Assembly (NCBI GenBank): GCA_944392335.1
Contig: CALXWJ010000070.1
Coordinates: 22,461 to 86,460 of the forward strand
Source: an uncultured Clostridia bacterium
GTDB lineage: Bacteria > Bacillota > Clostridia > UBA1381
Direction of reading: 5' to 3'
Length of the DNA stretch: 64,000 bases
How positions within the stretch are numbered: the first letter of the stretch is position 1; every line of letters begins with the position of its first letter. Under the pieces are notes generated by a model. That model had not been told where the DNA came from and did no database searches. It worked only from the letters and a program-made list of their open reading frames with translations. Made by a program: the position numbers and the translations under genes. This document shows positions 27,891 to 36,736 of the stretch, in pieces.

Positions 27891-27908
27891 CATATTACTC
27901 AACAAATG

Positions 27909-30011
27909 TTAATCGATTGAGAATTTAACTGCCAATGCGGAATATTCTTCCATTTTTTCTATTTTTATCTTATTTTCATTTACTGTCACGTTTTCATTGT
28001 AAAATTCATCGGTTATTTTCAGATTGTAATCAAGCTCGATCTCAAATGTATCTGCGGGCTTTGCAAAGGCGTGCACAACAAGCAAAGCCTCATTGCCGGT
28101 CCTTCTTAACACTGCCTGTGTACCGATGGCATATCTGGTATTATTGCCTCGGTTACCGTACATATTCGTTGTTCCGTGTTTGATTATATTTTCGCATTTT
28201 CCGTAAAAATCAAGCGCGTTATCAATAATTTCCCATCTATCCTCCGACAGCTTATCAACATCCCCCGAAAGACAGATCCTGCCAAGGAACGTTGCCGCCA
28301 TGCTGTATTTGATTCTTTTTGGTGTGTCATCTTCATGTATAACGGCCCAAATCAGACTTTGTCTCGGTAAAATAAGATTATGCAGATTTGCTGCAATATA
28401 CGGTATTTCATTAGCCTCATGAGCATCTGAAAAAGATGCAAGAGCACTCAATCCCATCATTTGCATCTCAAGTCTATGCCCGCCCGAGGCACAATTTTCG
28501 ATAATAATATCGGGTATCTCCCTTTTGATTTTTTTGAAAAATCCCGCAACGGCCTCTTCATGCTGTCTGAGCCCTTCACCCAAGCTTTCCGCGCCGTCGC
28601 AGCCATTTCCCAAATTAGCGTTATAATCAACTTTAATATATCCAAAACCGTTATCCTTTAGTAACCCAATAACTTTTTGTGAAAGGATATCGATAACTTC
28701 AGGTTTTCTGAAATCCCAAAAGCTTCTCCATCCTCCTATATTTATAACGTATCCGTTTCTCTTTAAGTGTAAATCGTCATATTTGTCCGAATAATAATAT
28801 GATCCTTTTGTTGTGACCTCCATTTCAAACCATATGCCGGGTATCATTCCCATTTTTCTTATTTCGTCACACATTCCCTTCATATCAGGGAATATGCCGG
28901 TATTGATCTCCCAGCCGCCATTTCCGCCCTGACCGTTATAGCAGTCCTTGCTCCAGCCGGCGTCTATTACAATATATTTGACATTCTTATTTTTAAGCGT
29001 ATTTGCATAGCTTATGATTTTTTCCTGAGTGGGCGCTCCCCATGTGGTACAAAATTCATTATAACATACAGGCAAACCCTTTTCGCCGTATTCATCACAT
29101 GCAATATTGCCCAATGCCGTCACATTTTGGCAGGCTTCTTCAAAATTTGTATTTGTAACGCCTATGAACGCCGTAGGTGTTTTAAAATGCCCGTTAGGTT
29201 CTATATCCTTATACCATAAACCAAAATCACAGTCTGCCAATCCCGCGCTTAATGATAATGAATCCTGCTGCCTTGTCAATTCCATTTGCCAGGAGGAATT
29301 GTGTGCAAGCTGTATTGTCCAAAAAACATTATATTCTTTATCTTCAAAAACCGCAGTGGGGAAATATCTTTCCACCGGGTATCCTCCCAATGAACCGAAT
29401 TTTTCACTTTCCATGAAACAAGCGGAATAAGATTTTTCCAATGCCAATTCTTCAATATCGTCCTGTATATGCTTACCTTCCATACTCCAGCCGCCTTTAA
29501 ATCTGTGAAGACAATATTTCCACGGCGCGTCATCCTGCTGAAACGGGCTTAAATTATCCAATGTTACACTTGTTATCATATCAATGGTAAATGTCCTGTT
29601 GGAATTGTTGATAAATTCACAATTGACCATAAATGCGTCATATCCTTTATATTTGCTTACAGTATGTATAACACTGTATCCTTCCTCCGATATGAGTTCT
29701 GTTATTATTTGAACGCAATTGTCATTTTTTTCTACTTTTTGTTCATTAAACTTCAGATCCCTTGAGCTTTTTGAAAATTTCATCGTTCCGCTTGTTTTTG
29801 GATGATGCGCAAGACTCAAATGCACTAAATCTCCAATCATCCATTGATGTATGTATCTTGCTCTTGCGTCAAAAGAACCGTTAGGCTCCTCCCATGGTTT
29901 CTTTACTTCATTTTCCATGCCGGAAGGAATCAGCATCATAGACACTTTTTTCCCATCATCAATAATATACCAAAGAATGGTTTTTTCAAATTCATGCTTT
30001 AATATTTCCAT
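27909..30011 (-). CDS. Alpha-galactosidase, GH36 family
   Basis: 700 residues, no signal peptide, so intracellular hydrolysis of alpha-galactosides such as raffinose or melibiose-type sugars is likely. An N-terminal beta-sandwich (to about 320) precedes the TIM barrel. GYIKVDYN holds the nucleophile (about D461) and FSDAHEANE, after IIENCASGG, holds the acid/base (about D529). The start at 30011 was chosen because GGATGGAG is 6 bases upstream; a TTG-started frame to 30044 would run into repeat copy F. Galactose released could feed galK at 35362. Its promoter probably lies at 30185-30213, making repeat F its leader. Confidence 0.92.
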   Translation of the reverse strand: MEILKHEFEKTILWYIIDDGKKVSMMLIPSGMENEVKKPWEEPNGSFDARARYIHQWMIGDLVHLSLAHHPKTSGTMKFSKSSRDLKFNEQKVEKNDNCVQIITELISEEGYSVIHTVSKYKGYDAFMVNCEFINNSNRTFTIDMITSVTLDNLSPFQQDDAPWKYCLHRFKGGWSMEGKHIQDDIEELALEKSYSACFMESEKFGSLGGYPVERYFPTAVFEDKEYNVFWTIQLAHNSSWQMELTRQQDSLSLSAGLADCDFGLWYKDIEPNGHFKTPTAFIGVTNTNFEEACQNVTALGNIACDEYGEKGLPVCYNEFCTTWGAPTQEKIISYANTLKNKNVKYIVIDAGWSKDCYNGQGGNGGWEINTGIFPDMKGMCDEIRKMGMIPGIWFEMEVTTKGSYYYSDKYDDLHLKRNGYVINIGGWRSFWDFRKPEVIDILSQKVIGLLKDNGFGYIKVDYNANLGNGCDGAESLGEGLRQHEEAVAGFFKKIKREIPDIIIENCASGGHRLEMQMMGLSALASFSDAHEANEIPYIAANLHNLILPRQSLIWAVIHEDDTPKRIKYSMAATFLGRICLSGDVDKLSEDRWEIIDNALDFYGKCENIIKHGTTNMYGNRGNNTRYAIGTQAVLRRTGNEALLVVHAFAKPADTFEIELDYNLKITDEFYNENVTVNENKIKIEKMEEYSALAVKFSID

Positions 30012-30039
30012 AATATTCTCCATCCTATCCAAAAATTTA

Positions 30040-30186
30040 TTCAATAAGGGCTTGTCCCATCATTCAACGAGGACAAGAGCGCAGGCTGCGCTTTGCTGTA
30101 ATCAGCGGAAAATTATACTCTCACTGATTACAAATATGGAACCCGCCGCCGATTACGGCGGGGGACAACATGTGCGCAGCTATAAC
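30040..30186 (+). repeat. Structured intergenic repeat, copy F, in the alpha-galactosidase leader
   Basis: The best-preserved copy: AAGGGCTTGTCC pairs with GGACAAG; GCGCAGGCTGCGC is a small hairpin; TGTAATCAG pairs with CTGATTACA; CCCGCCG pairs with CGGCGGG; it ends GCGCAGCTATAAC. It ends at the -10 box of the predicted alpha-galactosidase promoter, so nearly the whole copy is inside the leader, in reverse orientation. Confidence 0.85.
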
Positions 30187-30213
30187 AATATCATAACATG
30201 AAAAAAATGTCAA
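30185..30213 (-). promoter_or_regulatory. Candidate sigma-A promoter of the alpha-galactosidase
   Basis: Minus strand TTGACA (30213-30208), 17 bases, TATTGT (30190-30185). The predicted transcript start falls inside repeat F. Confidence 0.5.
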
Positions 30214-30240
30214 TAAATTTAAAATATTTTTATATAAAGC

Positions 30241-30272
30241 TTTGTAGAATTGTCAATGATAGGTGACACTTT
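30241..30272 (+). repeat. Second copy of the 32-bp duplicated sequence
   Basis: Matches 3922-3953 with one difference and keeps TGATAGGTGACACTTT. Between it and repeat copy G (30273-30440) I see no recognisable gene; the longest minus-strand frame there has no good binding site. Confidence 0.6.
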
Positions 30273-30440
30273 CCTAAAAAGATAAAAAGCCGCACTCCAA
30301 CACTTCTCTTGTTAATATGAAGCTGTGAATATTTTCGGCAGAAAATACTGCGTCTGCAAAGTTATACACCCTCATCCCATTTAAATCGGAGCAACACTCC
30401 ATCAGGCTTGTTTGAAATGGAGCCAGATAATGTCGCAACC

Positions 30441-30512
30441 GGCACTCTTGCTGATTACAGATATGAAACCCGCCGCCGATAACGGCCGGGGACATCTTTT
30501 CTTAGCTTATAT
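30441..30512 (+). repeat. Structured intergenic repeat, copy G (3' half only)
   Basis: Begins at ACTCTTGCTGATTACAGATA, the distal arm of the third stem, and continues through ACCCGCCGCCG / CGGCCGGGG to the TTAGCTTATA end. The 5' half is missing. It ends at the stop codon of the GIY-YIG gene. Confidence 0.75.
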
Positions 30513-30513
30513 C

Positions 30514-30861
30514 CTACAATTTTACGGTATTAATCTTATTTATTTTTTTTACAAGCTCCGATTCCGGTTTATATTGTGTTCCGTTTTTATCTTCAATATA
30601 TTTACAAAGGTTTTCAGGTTCATTTATCAATTCTTCCTTACAGCATTTTGTCAGTTTTTTTATTCTGTATTCTAATTTTGACGCGCCGATCCTGTCGGCA
30701 CAGCTCCATAAAGCCTCCATTCTCACAGCGCCGTGAGAAAGAGTATATTTTGCACATTCTTTACTCTTTGTAATATGCTCTCTGAATCTCCTTTGCGGAT
30801 CTGTTGTTATTCCCGTATATAAAGTATTATCTTTACATCGTATTATATAAGTATAAAACAT
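30514..30861 (-). CDS. GIY-YIG nuclease-superfamily protein (UPF0213/YhbQ type)
   Basis: 115 residues. The GIY-YIG core is visible in FYTYIIRCKDNTLYTGIT with the arginine and histidine of RRFREH after it, the usual layout of the small YhbQ-like family; its cellular role is not settled, though DNA cleavage or repair is suggested for relatives. The C-terminal tail (about 85-115) is charged and longer than the minimal family. GGGAG is 5 bases before the ATG used; ATG 30873, with AAGGGA 7 bases upstream, is an alternative. Repeat copies G and H flank the gene directly. Confidence 0.82.
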   Translation of the reverse strand: MFYTYIIRCKDNTLYTGITTDPQRRFREHITKSKECAKYTLSHGAVRMEALWSCADRIGASKLEYRIKKLTKCCKEELINEPENLCKYIEDKNGTQYKPESELVKKINKINTVKL

Positions 30862-30921
30862 ATTTGCTCCCATTTAAATTTCCCTTGTTTTATTATTATC
30901 ATTTCAGACAATTGAATATCA

Positions 30922-31064
30922 TTCAATAAGGACCTGTCCTGTTATTCAACGATGGCAAAACACTGCACAGCAGCGCTGTAATCAGCGGGAAATGTACCTT
31001 CATACAGATTACAGATACGGAACCCACCGCCTACAGAGGCGGGGCATCTTGTACGCAGTTATAC
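30922..31064 (+). repeat. Structured intergenic repeat, copy H
   Basis: Complete copy: TTCAATAAGGACCTGTCCTG at the start, TGTAATCAG with CAGATTACA, ACCCACCGCC / GGCGGGG, end at GCAGTTATAC. It lies between the GIY-YIG gene and the spo0A terminator; ATTGAATATCATTCAAT at its 5' edge is an imperfect palindrome. Confidence 0.85.
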
Positions 31065-31103
31065 AATAAAAAACTGTCAAAGCTAACGGTACTTTGACAG
31101 TTA
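31065..31103 (-). terminator. Terminator of spo0A
   Basis: AACTGTCAAAG (31072-31082) pairs perfectly with CTTTGACAGTT (31092-31102); TTTTTTATTG follows on the minus strand. Confidence 0.85.
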
Positions 31104-31142
31104 TATGTAAGTCTTTTGAATTCAACGTGAAATATATGGTTT

Positions 31143-31928
31143 TCATTTAATTTGAAGACGAATACGGTCGGCAACCATTGCAATAAATTCCGAATTAGTA
31201 GGTTTTCCCTTTTCGGTATCAATAGTATACCCAAAAATTTCATTCATCGTTTCCGGCTTCCCTCTTGACCAAGCCACTTCGATTGAATGTCTGATCGCTC
31301 TTTCAACCCTTGAAGACGTGGTCCCGTATTTTTTGGCAATAGCAGGATAAAGCTGTTTTGTTATGTAATTCAGCATTTCCATATTGTTTACGACCATCAT
31401 TATAGCAGTTCTGATATACTGGTAACCTTTAATATGAGCAGGCACTCCCAACTCATGTATAAACTCCGTTACCACCGATTCAAGATCCGGTTTTGCTTGT
31501 TCGGTTACCGTATTAAAGCCAGCAACCGCACTTTTAACAGTTTGCTTAGGAACATTAGAGAATGTTCTTAAGGCATCTGCAATCGCTTCACTGCTTTGTG
31601 GTTTCAACAAGAAATACTTTGCTCCAAGCCTTGATACCGATTCTGTTATCCATGAGGTATCAGCCACAGATATGGCTATAACAGTCGGCGTCTTATCCAG
31701 TCTCATTTCGTGCAAACGTTTTAAAATACTCAAACCATCGCGCTTGGGCATAATAATGTCCAAAAGTACCATGTCGGGCTTTGTTTCCAAAATCATTCCC
31801 AATGCTTCATCTCCGTCATACGCACATCCTGCCACCAAAAAATCCGATTGTGTTTTCAAGTAAGCTGCTACACTGTTTGCAAAAACCCTGTTGTCATCTG
31901 CAATTAACACAGATATTTTGTCATTCAT
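31143..31928 (-). CDS. spo0A: Sporulation master regulator Spo0A
   Basis: 261 residues. The receiver domain has the acidic pair D11-D12, phosphoacceptor D57 in MVLLDIIMP, and the lysine of FLLKPQ. The C-terminal Spo0A DNA-binding domain is intact, with [12 protein letters not shown] and [18 protein letters not shown]. When phosphorylated, Spo0A switches on sporulation. The start at 31928 has GAGGTG 9 bases upstream; a GTG 12 bases earlier overlaps that site. The usual neighbour spoIVB is absent. The leader is about 210 bases and carries a long inverted repeat (32036-32105). Confidence 0.97.
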   Translation of the reverse strand: MNDKISVLIADDNRVFANSVAAYLKTQSDFLVAGCAYDGDEALGMILETKPDMVLLDIIMPKRDGLSILKRLHEMRLDKTPTVIAISVADTSWITESVSRLGAKYFLLKPQSSEAIADALRTFSNVPKQTVKSAVAGFNTVTEQAKPDLESVVTEFIHELGVPAHIKGYQYIRTAIMMVVNNMEMLNYITKQLYPAIAKKYGTTSSRVERAIRHSIEVAWSRGKPETMNEIFGYTIDTEKGKPTNSEFIAMVADRIRLQIK

Positions 31929-32035
31929 TAATGAACACACCTCATTTTCGTTGAAATAAAAAGATATCCGATTGCATTTTCTTACCTATTTATGAGGTAA
32001 TTTCAAAAAGTATACTTAATGTCAAAGTACATCTT

Positions 32036-32105
32036 AAAATGTGTACATTTCTTCCGGTATATACTTGTCTCCGTTAACGACAGCACATACAAATGTACAC
32101 ATTTT
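32036..32105 (-). promoter_or_regulatory. Long inverted repeat in the spo0A leader
   Basis: AAAATGTGTACATTT (32036-32050) and AAATGTACACATTTT (32091-32105) are perfect inverse copies of 15 bases around a 40-base loop. Each arm is itself a quasi-palindrome AAATGT-NN-ACATTT, so it could be two operator sites 54 bp apart or one RNA hairpin. It lies downstream of the predicted transcript start and upstream of the spo0A ATG. No T run follows, so it is not a simple terminator. Confidence 0.65.
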
Positions 32106-32147
32106 TTATAATCATACAAAACAAACAGATACGCTTTTCTATGGCAT

Positions 32148-32176
32148 ATTCTAACACAAAAGAATTAATATTGCAA
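32148..32176 (-). promoter_or_regulatory. Candidate sigma-A promoter of spo0A
   Basis: Minus strand TTGCAA (32176-32171), 17 bases, TAGAAT (32153-32148). Further upstream, at about 32243-32249, CGACATA on the plus strand (TATGTCG on the minus) is a partial match to a 0A box. I did not find a sigma-H promoter. Confidence 0.55.
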
Positions 32177-32305
32177 TAGATTTTACGAAAAAAATTTGAA
32201 ATTTTATTATTTTTTTATTTTTTGGTGACATGACGTTACATAAATCGACATAAGTCTTTCAAATATCTTTTTTTACCAGTTTTTATGAGTTTTTATACCG
32301 GACAA

Positions 32306-33640
32306 CTATATTTTTTTCATTAGTTTTACATTTAATATCACTGCAAGAACAAATGCCATGATATCGGCAACGGACTGACAGACCTCCACTCCCGTAAGTC
32401 CGACGATAAGAGGAAGGATCAATACGCACGGGATAAAAAACAATCCCTGTCTGGCAGATGCCAATACACTTGCCGGAACAGTTTGCCTACAAGTCTGGAA
32501 CATCATATTATTTAATATTATCCACCCTGAAAGCGGCAATGTAAGGCACTGATATCTCAATGCCCTTGTACCTATCTCGATTACTTCTATGTCATCTTTT
32601 CTGAACAGAGCAATAAGTTCATCGGAAAAAAATATTCCGCATACACATAATACCAAAAGTACAACTGTAGAAACTTTAACACAAAACCAAAAGGCCTCTG
32701 AAAGCCTGTCCTTTCGTCCGGCTCCGTAATTAAAGCCGCAAACCGGCTGAAAACCCTGTCCAAATCCTATTATCGCGGAATTTGCAAATCCCATGATTTT
32801 CGTTACAATTGTCATGGCAGCAATCGCCGCGTCTCCATATGGTCCTGCCGCATGATTCAGAAAGACCGTTGCAAGACTTGAAAGTCCCTGTCTGCATAAA
32901 GACGGAAGACCCCCTCTGAAAATTTCACCTATCTGTTTGGGTAAATAAACAATATTTTTTATTTTAATAGGTACACAATTTGCTTTTTTTATGCCTATCA
33001 AAAGCAAAATAAAACTGATAAACTGGCTTATGATTGTAGCTGCTGCGGCACCTGCCACTCCCATATCAAATATAAATATCAATACCGGATCAAGCACCAC
33101 ATTTAAGACCGCACCCGTCGTTATTCCTATCATTGCGTAAAAAGCGTTCCCCTGAAAACGCATTTGATTGTTTAATACCAAAGATGCCGTCATAAAGGGC
33201 GCTCCTATCAATATTATACCGAGATATGATTTTGAATACGGCAATATTGTGTCTGTCGACCCCAATAAATAGGCCAGTGGTTCCAAAAACAACGTGCCAA
33301 ATATAAAAATCAAAAAACCGCTGAACAATGCCAAATAAAAACCACATGATGACAACTGCTCTGCCACTTCCGTATTTTTGCATCCCAATCGTCTTGAAAT
33401 AGCATTTCCCGAGCCATGACCGAAAAAAAATCCTACTGCCTGAATCACTGCCATAAGCGGGAAAACAACACCGACAGCCGCAGTCGCACTGTTTGACTCA
33501 ATCTTCCCAACAAAAAATGTATCTGTCATATTATAAAAAGAAGTAACAAGCATGCTTATTATTGTAGGGGCCGCCATTCTCCCTATAAGCCCCGGTATCG
33601 ATGCCTCAGTCATCATTTTTTGTTTTTCTTCCTGTGTCAT
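32306..33640 (-). CDS. MATE-family efflux transporter (second gene)
   Basis: 444 residues, about 12 membrane segments. Residues IPGLIGRMAAPTIISMLV and FYNMTDTFFVGKIES fit the first two helices of MATE proteins, and FGFGHGSGNAISR-like text (FFFGHGSGNAISRRLG) fits the later loop. Substrate unknown. The start at 33640 (MTQEEKQK) has GGGGTG 9 bases upstream; a GTG four codons earlier overlaps it. The serine hydrolase gene ends 40 bases upstream on the same strand, so the two may be co-transcribed. Confidence 0.9.
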   Translation of the reverse strand: MTQEEKQKMMTEASIPGLIGRMAAPTIISMLVTSFYNMTDTFFVGKIESNSATAAVGVVFPLMAVIQAVGFFFGHGSGNAISRRLGCKNTEVAEQLSSCGFYLALFSGFLIFIFGTLFLEPLAYLLGSTDTILPYSKSYLGIILIGAPFMTASLVLNNQMRFQGNAFYAMIGITTGAVLNVVLDPVLIFIFDMGVAGAAAATIISQFISFILLLIGIKKANCVPIKIKNIVYLPKQIGEIFRGGLPSLCRQGLSSLATVFLNHAAGPYGDAAIAAMTIVTKIMGFANSAIIGFGQGFQPVCGFNYGAGRKDRLSEAFWFCVKVSTVVLLVLCVCGIFFSDELIALFRKDDIEVIEIGTRALRYQCLTLPLSGWIILNNMMFQTCRQTVPASVLASARQGLFFIPCVLILPLIVGLTGVEVCQSVADIMAFVLAVILNVKLMKKI

Positions 33641-33680
33641 ATGTAAATTCACCCCTTGTTTAATACCTTTTTACATGATC

Positions 33681-34862
33681 TCATATGCCTGAATATGCCG
33701 CGTTTCTTATTCTCGGCTGATAATAATCTTCATGGGGATTAAGCATATGATGAGAATAAAAGAAAGAAAATTTTCTGTCAGGATCAACTAAAATGGTAGC
33801 GCCTGCCGCACCTCCCCATCCAAATTCTCCTATCGAACCGACTGAAGACGCGGCCGACTTATCGATCAGTGTACGAACACCCAATCCATAACCGTAGCCA
33901 TTTAACTGTTTCCATGAAAAATACTTTATTTGCTCCGCGGATAACTGATTTATCCTCATAAGGTCAATCGTCCCTTTTGATAAAATCTTTTCACCGTTTT
34001 GCGCTATACCGTTATTTGCAAGGGCATTTGCAAATTTTGCGTAATCCGAAACGGTTGTGATTACACCTGCACCGCCGCTGTCATATTCGCTCCCGTGTAT
34101 ATGATCGTTTTTCTTCCCGAAATTCTCCCAATATCCCTTTGCGCCGCATCCTTTGCTCTGAGCTTCCACCATGTCAAAATCACCGGGATCAACCGTTTTG
34201 TATATGTATTGACAAGCCATCTTTTTTTCCATTTCTGGCTTATAATGATAATATGTATTTTCCATTCCCACAGGGTCAAAAATATTTTCTTTCACATAGT
34301 CTCTGAATTTTTTGCCTGAAATAACTTCAACAAACGCAGCCAAGACGTCATGGCAAAGGCTGTATTGCCATTTCTCTCCCGGCTCAAAATCTAATGGCTG
34401 TTCGGCAAGACATTTGATAACATCTACGGTGTTCATTTTTCCTTTTGTTATTTCCTTTGCTTTTATTATGTGGGGGGCATCCTTTCCCTGATTATAATTA
34501 AATCCCGCCGTCATTGTAAGAAGATTCCATATTGTTATGTCATTATCAGTTTTCTTTACATTCCCGTCTTTTGTTTTAACATACATATCTTTAAACTCAG
34601 GTATGTACTCATAAAGCGGGTCGGAAAGCAAATATTTCCCTCTTTCCAAAAGCTGCATGGCCGAAACCGCCGTTGCAACTTTTGAACATGAATAAATAAA
34701 AATCAAGTCTTGTGCACTCATTCTCCTTTTATTTTCAAGGTCCGCATATCCTGATGCATATCTGAATACTTCTTCATTTTCGTAATACACACTTATTGCA
34801 TTTCCGGGTACAAGCTCCGTTGTCAGGCTATCCATAAACGCTTTCAGATTTTTAAAATCCAT
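33681..34862 (-). CDS. Serine hydrolase of the beta-lactamase/penicillin-binding (class C) fold
   Basis: 393 residues, no signal peptide. The SxxK motif is SCSK (S58, K61) and YSL in KWQYSLCHD is at the place of the class C YxN tyrosine; GEFGWGG near the C terminus replaces the KTG/HTG motif. This pattern is common in clostridial esterases and peptidase-like hydrolases and does not imply beta-lactam resistance. The start at 34862 has AAGG 7 bases upstream. It precedes a MATE gene by 40 bases, so hydrolysis and export of one compound class is possible but unproven. Confidence 0.85.
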   Translation of the reverse strand: MDFKNLKAFMDSLTTELVPGNAISVYYENEEVFRYASGYADLENKRRMSAQDLIFIYSCSKVATAVSAMQLLERGKYLLSDPLYEYIPEFKDMYVKTKDGNVKKTDNDITIWNLLTMTAGFNYNQGKDAPHIIKAKEITKGKMNTVDVIKCLAEQPLDFEPGEKWQYSLCHDVLAAFVEVISGKKFRDYVKENIFDPVGMENTYYHYKPEMEKKMACQYIYKTVDPGDFDMVEAQSKGCGAKGYWENFGKKNDHIHGSEYDSGGAGVITTVSDYAKFANALANNGIAQNGEKILSKGTIDLMRINQLSAEQIKYFSWKQLNGYGYGLGVRTLIDKSAASSVGSIGEFGWGGAAGATILVDPDRKFSFFYSHHMLNPHEDYYQPRIRNAAYSGI

Positions 34863-35015
34863 AACAAATCCTTCTTTCATAATGTTATTTTCACATATTG
34901 TTAAAACAAATCTATCTTACGCCAAAATCCCCATAATCTTAGAAAAATAAACAATGTATCCAATAAAACAGCCATAGGCTATCATCTGACGTTTCAAAAA
35001 TCTTGTTGTTACACA

Positions 35016-35050
35016 ATAAAAATCCCAAATGCATAAGCATTCGGGATTTT
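35016..35050 (-). terminator. Terminator of tRNA-Asp
   Basis: AATCCCAAATGC and GCATTCGGGATT form a 12-bp stem with one G-T pair; T residues follow on the minus strand directly after the tRNA 3' end. Confidence 0.8.
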
Positions 35051-35127
35051 TGGCGACTCGGATGGGGCTCGAACCCACGACCTCTAGCGTGACAGGCTAG
35101 CGTTCTAACCAACTGAACTACCGAGCC
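35051..35127 (-). tRNA. tRNA-Asp (anticodon GTC)
   Basis: 77 bases including an encoded CCA. The acceptor arms GGCTCGG and CCGAGTC pair (one G-T), the anticodon loop is CTGTCAC, and the T arm GTGGGTTCGAGCCCCAT is normal with discriminator G. It has its own promoter and terminator. Confidence 0.97.
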
Positions 35128-35140
35128 AAACATCTTTTTT

Positions 35141-35169
35141 AGTATAGCATATTATGATATATTTGTCAA
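35141..35169 (-). promoter_or_regulatory. Sigma-A promoter of tRNA-Asp
   Basis: Minus strand TTGACA (35169-35164), 17 bases, TATACT (35146-35141), ending 14 bases before the tRNA. Confidence 0.8.
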
Positions 35170-35287
35170 TAGTTTTTTTAGATTTTACATATGTTCTTAT
35201 TTTATTTCAAAATAATGCCGCTTTTAAAGATATTACAGCGTTATTACAGTACATAGTTTGTCTTTTTGATATAATTTTTAAAAAATC

Positions 35288-35316
35288 TTGACACTTTTTA
35301 AATTAAATAATATAAT
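35288..35316 (+). promoter_or_regulatory. Perfect sigma-A promoter of galK
   Basis: TTGACA, 17 bases, TATAAT. The leader to the ATG at 35362 is about 40 bases. 35170-35287 shows nothing else. Confidence 0.8.
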
Positions 35317-35361
35317 ATTAATATTACAGTACAAATTAATTAAAAGAAAGGTATTTTAAAT

Positions 35362-36651
35362 ATGAAACCAATTGAATTAAAAAACAAGCTAAAAAACGGC
35401 GAATTTGACGATCAGCTTGCATATATATATGCATCCGAAAAAAAAGATTTAAAAAAATATACACAACGTTTTTTTGAAATAATAGACGGCTTTGCCGACA
35501 TTTTCGGATATGAAGCAGATGATATGAGATTGTTTTCAGCTCCGGGCAGGACGGAAATCGGAGGCAACCACACAGATCATCAGCACGGCTGTGTTCTTGC
35601 CGCAAGCCTTAATCTCGACGTTATAGGTGCCGTTTCATTAAACGACAAAAATGAAATACGTATAAAATCAAAAGATTATCCCATGGATATAATATCCTTG
35701 GATGACCTTGATGTGCATGAAGATGAATTTGACAAAGCAGCAGCGCTTATAAGAGGTATTGTAAAGAAAATATCCGATATGGGATACACCGTTCGAGGTT
35801 TTGACGCCTACACCGTTTCCAATGTATTAAAGGGTTCGGGTATGAGTTCGTCAGCCGCCTTTGAGGTTTTAGTAGGCACAATTATTAACGGTCTTTTCTG
35901 CAATAATGAAATTGACGCTGTCGACATAGCGAAAATAGGTCAATATGCAGAGAACGTATATTTCGGAAAGCCGTGCGGTCTTATGGATCAGATGGCTTCT
36001 TCGGTTGGTGCGGTTGTTGCAATTGATTTCAAAGACATTCAAAAACCTGCGGTTAATAAAGTTGAATACGATTTTACAAAAAGCGGATATTCTCTTTGCA
36101 TAATTGATTCGGGTGCTGATCATGCCGACCTGACCGATGAGTATGCTTCAATCACCGTTGAAATGAAACAAATTGCAAGCTTCTTTAACAAAGATTATTT
36201 AAGAGAAGTAAATCCAACAGAATTTTATGACAATATAAAGAAAATACGAGATGAAATAAAAAATGACAGGGCAATATTAAGAGCGATCCATTATTTCAAT
36301 GACAACGAAAGAGCACAAGAAGAAGTAGAAGCATTAAGAAATAATGATTTTGACTTATTCTTGAATATTGTCAAAAAATCCGGCTATTCCTCCTTTATGT
36401 ATCTTCAAAATATATATGCATCAAATACACCCGGGCAACAAGCTGTTTCCTTAGCCTTGGCAATGTGTGATGAGATTCTGGGTGATCAAGGCGCATACAG
36501 GGTACACGGCGGAGGTTTTGCCGGCACGATCCAGGCTTTTGTCCCCAATAAAATACTTGATGAATTTAAGATGAAAATAGAAAAAGTATTCGGCAATGAT
36601 ATGTGTCATGTATTATCGATCCGTCCTGTCGGCGGCATCGAGCTGAAATAA
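35362..36651 (+). CDS. galK: Galactokinase
   Basis: 429 residues, slightly longer than E. coli GalK. It phosphorylates alpha-D-galactose to galactose 1-phosphate. Signature: GRTEIGGNHTDHQHG near residue 56 (a GRT variant of the galactokinase GRVNLIGEH motif), LKGSGMSSSAAFEV as the GHMP ATP-binding loop, and RVHGGGFAGTIQAF near the C terminus. GAAAGG lies about 10 bases upstream. galT and galE are not in the window. It fits the GH36 alpha-galactosidase at 27909, though 5 kb away. Confidence 0.93.
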   Translation: MKPIELKNKLKNGEFDDQLAYIYASEKKDLKKYTQRFFEIIDGFADIFGYEADDMRLFSAPGRTEIGGNHTDHQHGCVLAASLNLDVIGAVSLNDKNEIRIKSKDYPMDIISLDDLDVHEDEFDKAAALIRGIVKKISDMGYTVRGFDAYTVSNVLKGSGMSSSAAFEVLVGTIINGLFCNNEIDAVDIAKIGQYAENVYFGKPCGLMDQMASSVGAVVAIDFKDIQKPAVNKVEYDFTKSGYSLCIIDSGADHADLTDEYASITVEMKQIASFFNKDYLREVNPTEFYDNIKKIRDEIKNDRAILRAIHYFNDNERAQEEVEALRNNDFDLFLNIVKKSGYSSFMYLQNIYASNTPGQQAVSLALAMCDEILGDQGAYRVHGGGFAGTIQAFVPNKILDEFKMKIEKVFGNDMCHVLSIRPVGGIELK

Positions 36652-36736
36652 TTATTTCTAAGCATGGTTTGTAATATTTTATATTACAGATTCTTTGATT
36701 AGATTTATTAGATATAGACTTTATGAGGTAACACAC

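Noticed and set aside
27909..30044. Longer alpha-galactosidase start (TTG at 30044)
   Set aside because: It begins inside repeat copy F and has no binding site; ATG 30011 has GGATGGAG at 6 bases.
30274..30495. 73-codon minus-strand frame between the 32-bp repeat and copy G
   Set aside because: It has no good binding site, runs through repeat copy G, and its protein matches nothing I recognise.
33681..34862. Antibiotic-resistance beta-lactamase
   Set aside because: It has the class C fold motifs but no signal peptide and no KTG motif; family members are mostly esterases or peptidases, so a resistance role is not supported.
34939..35133. Minus-strand reading frame of 64 residues
   Set aside because: It is a translation across tRNA-Asp and its terminator; the text (VVQLVRTLACHARGRGFEPH) is the usual false product of tRNA genes.
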